Of a stretch of DNA of 64,000 bases, positions 60,684 through 64,000 are shown one piece after another; the first letter of the stretch is position 1, and every line of letters starts with the position of its first letter. Origin of the DNA: Pleurocapsa minor GSE-CHR-MK 17-07R (lineage in GTDB: Bacteria; Chloroflexota; Anaerolineae; Aggregatilineales; Phototrophicaceae); the NCBI GenBank assembly GCA_019359125.1, contig JAHHHY010000010.1, forward strand, positions 1 through 64,000. Direction: 5' to 3'. Position numbers and translations under genes: made by a program. The notes beneath the pieces are model-generated. The model did not search any database, had not been told where the DNA came from, and was given only the letters and a program-made list of their open reading frames with translations.

Positions 60684-61715
60684 CTACATCCCGTGAAGGA
60701 TTTCGGCAAGCAATACGCTGCGTTTCTGGCGGCTGGAGAGCGCGCACGCCTCCACCATTGCCAGGGAAACCAGATGGTCGCGGCCGCTGCACTCCAGCGG
60801 GGCGCCGTCCAGTACATGATTCAGGAAGGCCTCCAGCAGGCCGCTTGTTTCGGTGATCCACAGCTCGTGTGGGGGAAGCTCGATTGGGGTGGGCGTGGTG
60901 TCATGCTTTCTGGCAAACGAAAGCTCGCCAAACTGGTTATGCTGCAGCGAGACGCCGTTGGTGCAGTCGGTGCGCCATTCAAAGGCGGGTTCCTGCCAGC
61001 CGCTCTGCCATGTACCCTGGTAATTCACGATCATGCCGGTGCCCATCTCGAACAGCGCGGCCACATTGGCGTCGCTCTCGTACATGCTCCACGGCGGGTT
61101 CCAGGTATGCGACATCACGCTCACCGGATCGCTGCCATACACATAGCGCATCAGGTCGAAATGATGGATGGACTGTTCCCACAGCATGGGCTGGTCCATC
61201 GTCAGGGGATATTTGTTCAGGTCGGGGCGATTTCCGTCACGATAGCGCTCGTAGGTGAACCGCGCAAACGAGGGCTGGCCGATGGTGCCGGAAGCGAATA
61301 GCTCCATCATAGCACGGGTCACACCCAGATAGCGGAAATTCAGGCCGACCATCAGCGCGGTGCTGGCGGAAGCGGCCGTGCGCACCAGCGAGGCCGCTTC
61401 CGCCACGCTCAGCCCCAGCGGCTTCTCGATCAGCATGGGGATGCCGCGCTCGGCACAGGCGTTCACCTGGGCATCACGGCCAATCGGCGGATTTGCCAGC
61501 ACCAGGCCACCAATACCCTCGGCAGACAGTGCGTCCAGGGCCTCGTCCAGCGTGGCGAAGGCCGGTCGTGCACCGTACTGCTCGGCGGCACGCGCCTGCA
61601 TCGCCGGATTGGGGTCCACATAAGCGGCGATTTCAGCGCGGCCTGAGCGCGTGATAACTTCGGCCCAGTGCCTGCCACGCACGCCCAAACCAGCAAGGAT
61701 CAAACGCAGCGTCAT
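60684..61715 (-). CDS. Gfo/Idh/MocA-family oxidoreductase (first copy in locus)
   Basis: 343 residues. Rossmann start RLILAGLGVRGRHWAEV, family motif LIEKPLGLSV and QSIHHFDLMRY in the catalytic region. NAD(P)-dependent oxidoreductase on sugars or related compounds. Its start overlaps the epimerase stop by 4 nt. A 127-nt gap without gene separates it from the binding-protein gene, where a separate promoter could lie. Confidence 0.9.
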   Translation of the reverse strand: MTLRLILAGLGVRGRHWAEVITRSGRAEIAAYVDPNPAMQARAAEQYGARPAFATLDEALDALSAEGIGGLVLANPPIGRDAQVNACAERGIPMLIEKPLGLSVAEAASLVRTAASASTALMVGLNFRYLGVTRAMMELFASGTIGQPSFARFTYERYRDGNRPDLNKYPLTMDQPMLWEQSIHHFDLMRYVYGSDPVSVMSHTWNPPWSMYESDANVAALFEMGTGMIVNYQGTWQSGWQEPAFEWRTDCTNGVSLQHNQFGELSFARKHDTTPTPIELPPHELWITETSGLLEAFLNHVLDGAPLECSGRDHLVSLAMVEACALSSRQKRSVLLAEILHGM

Positions 61716-62671
61716 GAGTGTTGCGCTCCAGTCAGGAAGAATTGCATCTGTTCAATACACTGCCGGATGCCAGCATCCAGCGGTGTCCATGCGTCAAAGC
61801 CGTAGTCGGCGCGCAGGCGATCATTCGTCAGCCAGCCGCGCCGGGTCAGGGGCGGCACATCGGCCTGGGCCTGATCGTGCGCCTGAATGTCGATAGCGGG
61901 CAGGGCGGCCTGTACCGCGCTGGCAATCTGCAAATTGGTGACAACCTGCGCGGCGGCCACGTTATAGAGCGCATGTGGCGGCAGCGGCCCGCAGATCATT
62001 TGCGTGATGACCTCGGCCACGTCCGGCGCAAACGTCCAGTCGCGCGTTTCTCCCGGCAGCGCCACGTCAATCTTTCCGGTCGTGAGGGCCTGCTGGATAT
62101 AGCGACCGACCAGGCTGATGCGTGGGCGTGACGCCCGTGGCTGTTCCTCCGGCCCGTAGATGTTGCTCAGGCGGATACAGGCCACATCACGCCCATACTG
62201 TTCTTTGAGCGTGGTGATGTAGGCCTCGGTGAAGGCTTTGGCGACGGCATAGGTGCCGGCCGGCGTCGGGCGTTCGTCTTCGCTGACGGGGCCGTGGGTG
62301 GCGCGGAAAATGCCGCTGGAGCTCATCACGATGGCGCGGCCGGCATAGCGACTGGCCCATTCCAGCACATTCAGAGTGGGCAGCACATTGGCGCGCAGAT
62401 TTTCTTCCGGCGATTCGCCGCGTTCCTCAGGCGATGCGGTAATCGCTGCGCCATGCACGATGGCATCGTAATGCTCACTGGGCAGGGCTTCGGTCGAGCC
62501 TTCGATCCAGCGAATCTGGTCGCCAAAGGCAGACCAGCCCGCCGTCAGCGAAGGGTCGAAGGCGAGATCGATCGCCAGCACCTGCATGCCGTGCTTCAGC
62601 GCGGCGGCGACGATTGCGCGTGGGATGAACCCACCAGCGCCGGTGATTACAACGCGCATCGATGTCGTCAT
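61712..62671 (-). CDS. NAD-dependent epimerase/dehydratase (extended SDR)
   Basis: 319 residues. The ATG at 62671 overlaps the GntR stop (ATGA), so it is translationally coupled; an ATG four codons later is possible. Cofactor motif ITGAGGFIPRAIV, with Pro in place of the usual third Gly. VHGAAITAS, YxxxK in the YAVAKAF context, and IRLSNIYGPEE follow. It acts on a sugar or sugar nucleotide. It is the second gene of the locus. Confidence 0.88.
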   Translation of the reverse strand: MTTSMRVVITGAGGFIPRAIVAAALKHGMQVLAIDLAFDPSLTAGWSAFGDQIRWIEGSTEALPSEHYDAIVHGAAITASPEERGESPEENLRANVLPTLNVLEWASRYAGRAIVMSSSGIFRATHGPVSEDERPTPAGTYAVAKAFTEAYITTLKEQYGRDVACIRLSNIYGPEEQPRASRPRISLVGRYIQQALTTGKIDVALPGETRDWTFAPDVAEVITQMICGPLPPHALYNVAAAQVVTNLQIASAVQAALPAIDIQAHDQAQADVPPLTRRGWLTNDRLRADYGFDAWTPLDAGIRQCIEQMQFFLTGAQHS

Positions 62672-63372
62672 GGTGCTGTTTCTTCCGTGCTGGCTTCCGC
62701 GCCGTCATCCCACAGCTCGACGATCAGGTCAAGCGACGTGACGACGTGTTTCTCGATCAGGTCCATGGCTTCGCTTTCGCTGCCACGGGCAACGGCCTCA
62801 ATGATGGGCACATGGTTGTAGGCAATCTGCGTCAGGTCGCTGTTGCGCCGGTTGCGCAGCGCCATCACCTGGCGCACACGCAGGGTGACGGTGCTCCATG
62901 TTTCGGTCAGCAGGTGATGCTGGCTGAGCGCGATCAGCGTGTCGTGGAAATGGCGGTCGATCTCGTTGACTGCTTTCAGGTTGCCCTGTACTGCGGCGGC
63001 CAGCATTTCCTCGTAAATGCCGCGTAGTGTGGCGACATCTTCGATGTGTCCGGCGGCAATCACGCGGCGGATGGCAAACTGCTCCAGCACGCAGCGCAGG
63101 GTATACAGCTCTTCGATATCCTGACGGGAAAGATGACGAACGATAGTGCCTTTATAAGGAATGGTCTCGACCAGACCTTCGCTTGCCAGAATCTGGAACG
63201 CCTCGCGCAGCGGTGCCCGGCTGACGCCAAGCTGGGCGGCCAGGTCGTTTTCCAGCAGCGGGTGGCCGGGCTTGAAGTCTCCACTGACGATTGCTTCGCG
63301 CAGCGTGTCCAGAATCTTCTCTCGGAGAGGTTTATTGTCCACGTGCTGGAGCAAAACGCCTTTTGTTGACAT
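62668..63372 (-). CDS. GntR-family regulator with FCD domain
   Basis: 234 residues from the ATG at 63372. The N-terminal winged helix (~10-75; LREKILDTLREAIVSGDFKPGHPL and LGVSRAPLREAFQILASEGLVE, split as two blocks) is followed by an all-helical FCD sensor (~85-225). In the FCD part EIDRHFHDTLIALSQHHLL contains the His/Asp metal residues. It likely represses its own operon and the divergent DUF4438 gene until a sugar acid or similar effector binds. The shared upstream region (63373-63538) contains two promoters and an inverted repeat. Confidence 0.93.
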   Translation of the reverse strand: MSTKGVLLQHVDNKPLREKILDTLREAIVSGDFKPGHPLLENDLAAQLGVSRAPLREAFQILASEGLVETIPYKGTIVRHLSRQDIEELYTLRCVLEQFAIRRVIAAGHIEDVATLRGIYEEMLAAAVQGNLKAVNEIDRHFHDTLIALSQHHLLTETWSTVTLRVRQVMALRNRRNSDLTQIAYNHVPIIEAVARGSESEAMDLIEKHVVTSLDLIVELWDDGAEASTEETAP

Positions 63373-63394
63373 GCTTTTGTCCAAACCCTATAAT
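63366..63394 (+). promoter_or_regulatory. Promoter toward the DUF4438 gene, first copy
   Basis: Perfect TTGACA at 63366-63371, 17-nt spacer, perfect TATAAT at 63389-63394. It points rightward to the gene at 63539, and its -35 box overlaps the start codon of the GntR gene. Confidence 0.6.
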
Positions 63395-63410
63395 GCCTGT
63401 CGTTTGTCGT

Positions 63411-63439
63411 TTGTCTACTGTCGACAATTGACGTATAAT
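63411..63439 (+). promoter_or_regulatory. Promoter with GntR-type operator
   Basis: TTGTCT at 63411-63416, 17-nt spacer, perfect TATAAT at 63434-63439, pointing to the DUF4438 gene. The inverted repeat TTGTC (63411-63415), 7-nt spacer, GACAA (63423-63427) covers the -35 box and spacer. It is the best candidate binding site for the adjacent GntR/FCD regulator. Tandem GTCGTTT repeats lie just upstream (63400-63412). Confidence 0.55.
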
Positions 63440-63538
63440 GAGCATAATAGTTAACATGTCCGCGCCCCCTTGTCAAGAAATCTGGGTGGGAACAACCAAA
63501 ACCTAACCTCAGGGCAGGTGTTTAGAAGGGAACCGTCA

Positions 63539-64000
63539 ATGCAGTTACGAACAAACGAGTCAAGGCTGGTCGCCACGGCGGTCATGGGCGCCATCAGCCA
63601 GCCCAGTCTGCGCTATCCCGGCTACACCCTGGACGCGCAGGGCATGGGCGCAGTGCTGCCCGGCATGAGCGGTGTGGTCTATAACGCGCGTGTGGGCGAT
63701 CCCGCCTTCGGGTGGGCGGGCGATCATGTGGAACCGGGGGTGAGCATTGCCAACAGCGACCCCGCCGCCGACATGGCGCTGCATTACCTGACCTGCATGG
63801 GCAACCGGGCGATCGTGACCAGCGGCATGGCCAAAGGCGCTGAAGGCATCGTCACCGGCGAGCATGCGCGCCTGCTGGTCGATTTTGCGCCGGATGTCAA
63901 CGAAATGCTGTGCGTCGGCGACACCATCCAGATCATTGCGCTGGGCCGCGGCCTGATGCTGGAAGATTTTCCCCAGATTGAAGTTAAAAAGATGAGCCCA
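63539..64000 (+). CDS. DUF4438-family protein, N-terminal part (runs off the window)
   Basis: 154 codons are visible and no stop is reached. The ATG at 63539 has AAGGGA about 9 nt upstream. The residues LVATAVMGAISQPSL, a central VLPGMSGVVYNARVGDP, GWAGDHVEPGVSIAN and GNRAIVTSGMAKGAEG match the N-terminal pattern of DUF4438, a family of unknown function. It is divergent from the GntR-led operon and shares its control region, so it is probably part of the same catabolic system. Confidence 0.75.
   Translation, partial: MQLRTNESRLVATAVMGAISQPSLRYPGYTLDAQGMGAVLPGMSGVVYNARVGDPAFGWAGDHVEPGVSIANSDPAADMALHYLTCMGNRAIVTSGMAKGAEGIVTGEHARLLVDFAPDVNEMLCVGDTIQIIALGRGLMLEDFPQIEVKKMSP

Noticed and set aside
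1-64000. tRNA genes, CRISPR arrays, prophage or replication origin
   Set aside because: All gaps were read on both strands; no cloverleaf with TTCGA-type arm, no direct-repeat array, no DnaA-box cluster and no phage genes were seen.

Overview
The window most likely comes from a Chloroflexota bacterium close to Anaerolineae. This is inferred from three things. The DNA is GC-rich. An FMN riboswitch drives a ribXY-type importer, an arrangement known from that phylum. There are also many soluble GAF/PAS kinases and secreted proteins with Thr/Pro linkers. No 16S rRNA or other strong marker is present, so the placement is tentative. The first ~58 bases look like the 3' end of a 5S rRNA gene.

Layout. 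1-2615: end of an rRNA operon, a DUF2007 protein, and a PhoB/PhoR-like two-component pair behind a promoter rich in TTAACA-type repeats. 2640-5100 (minus): FMN riboswitch, permease and binding protein of a probable riboflavin importer. 5159-11341: GAF/PAS kinase, class V aminotransferase-fold protein without the desulfurase cysteine, degenerate receiver-GAF protein coupled to an M20 peptidase, a winged-helix regulator with a degenerate receiver, and ribosomal protein S20. 11451-19631: TPR/NPF-rich membrane-tail protein, MpsC-like protein, P2A cation ATPase, HtpX-TfoX-like-zinc ribbon operon, and a Thermus-type isocitrate dehydrogenase. 19886-30098: GH38 alpha-mannosidase with ModA, a CAP-domain secreted protein, epimerase, CE7 esterase, LarA-like protein, a membrane protein and a GAF protein. 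30169-34728 (minus): TlpA-like lipoprotein, Met-rich secreted protein, OmpR-type pair, and an AT-rich TolB-like propeller beside an apparent transposase remnant.

34905-44165 (minus) is one carbohydrate locus: LacI regulator with a perfect 16-bp operator, sugar binding protein, two permeases, ATPase, and a 1173-residue fusion of a six-hairpin glycosidase and a GH13_18 phosphorylase. 44452-50719: a small HhH protein, membrane protein, M23 peptidase, a CheB-CheR-PAS protein and a PAS kinase. 50867-52340: creatininase-family protein and an SDR. These face, across a REP-like inverted pair, a ten-gene minus-strand locus (52555-63372): GntR regulator, epimerase, two Gfo/Idh/MocA oxidoreductases, a Dpp-type binding protein and two permeases, a TIM-barrel-like protein, an aminotransferase and an SDR. 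A DUF4438 gene runs divergently from this locus and off the window end.

As a whole the window fits a heterotroph that imports plant- or microbe-derived glycans and glycosides and tunes this with many soluble sensors. All seven exported proteins that lack a lipobox have a predicted signal-peptidase site directly before glutamine. No tRNA, CRISPR array or intact insertion sequence was seen.
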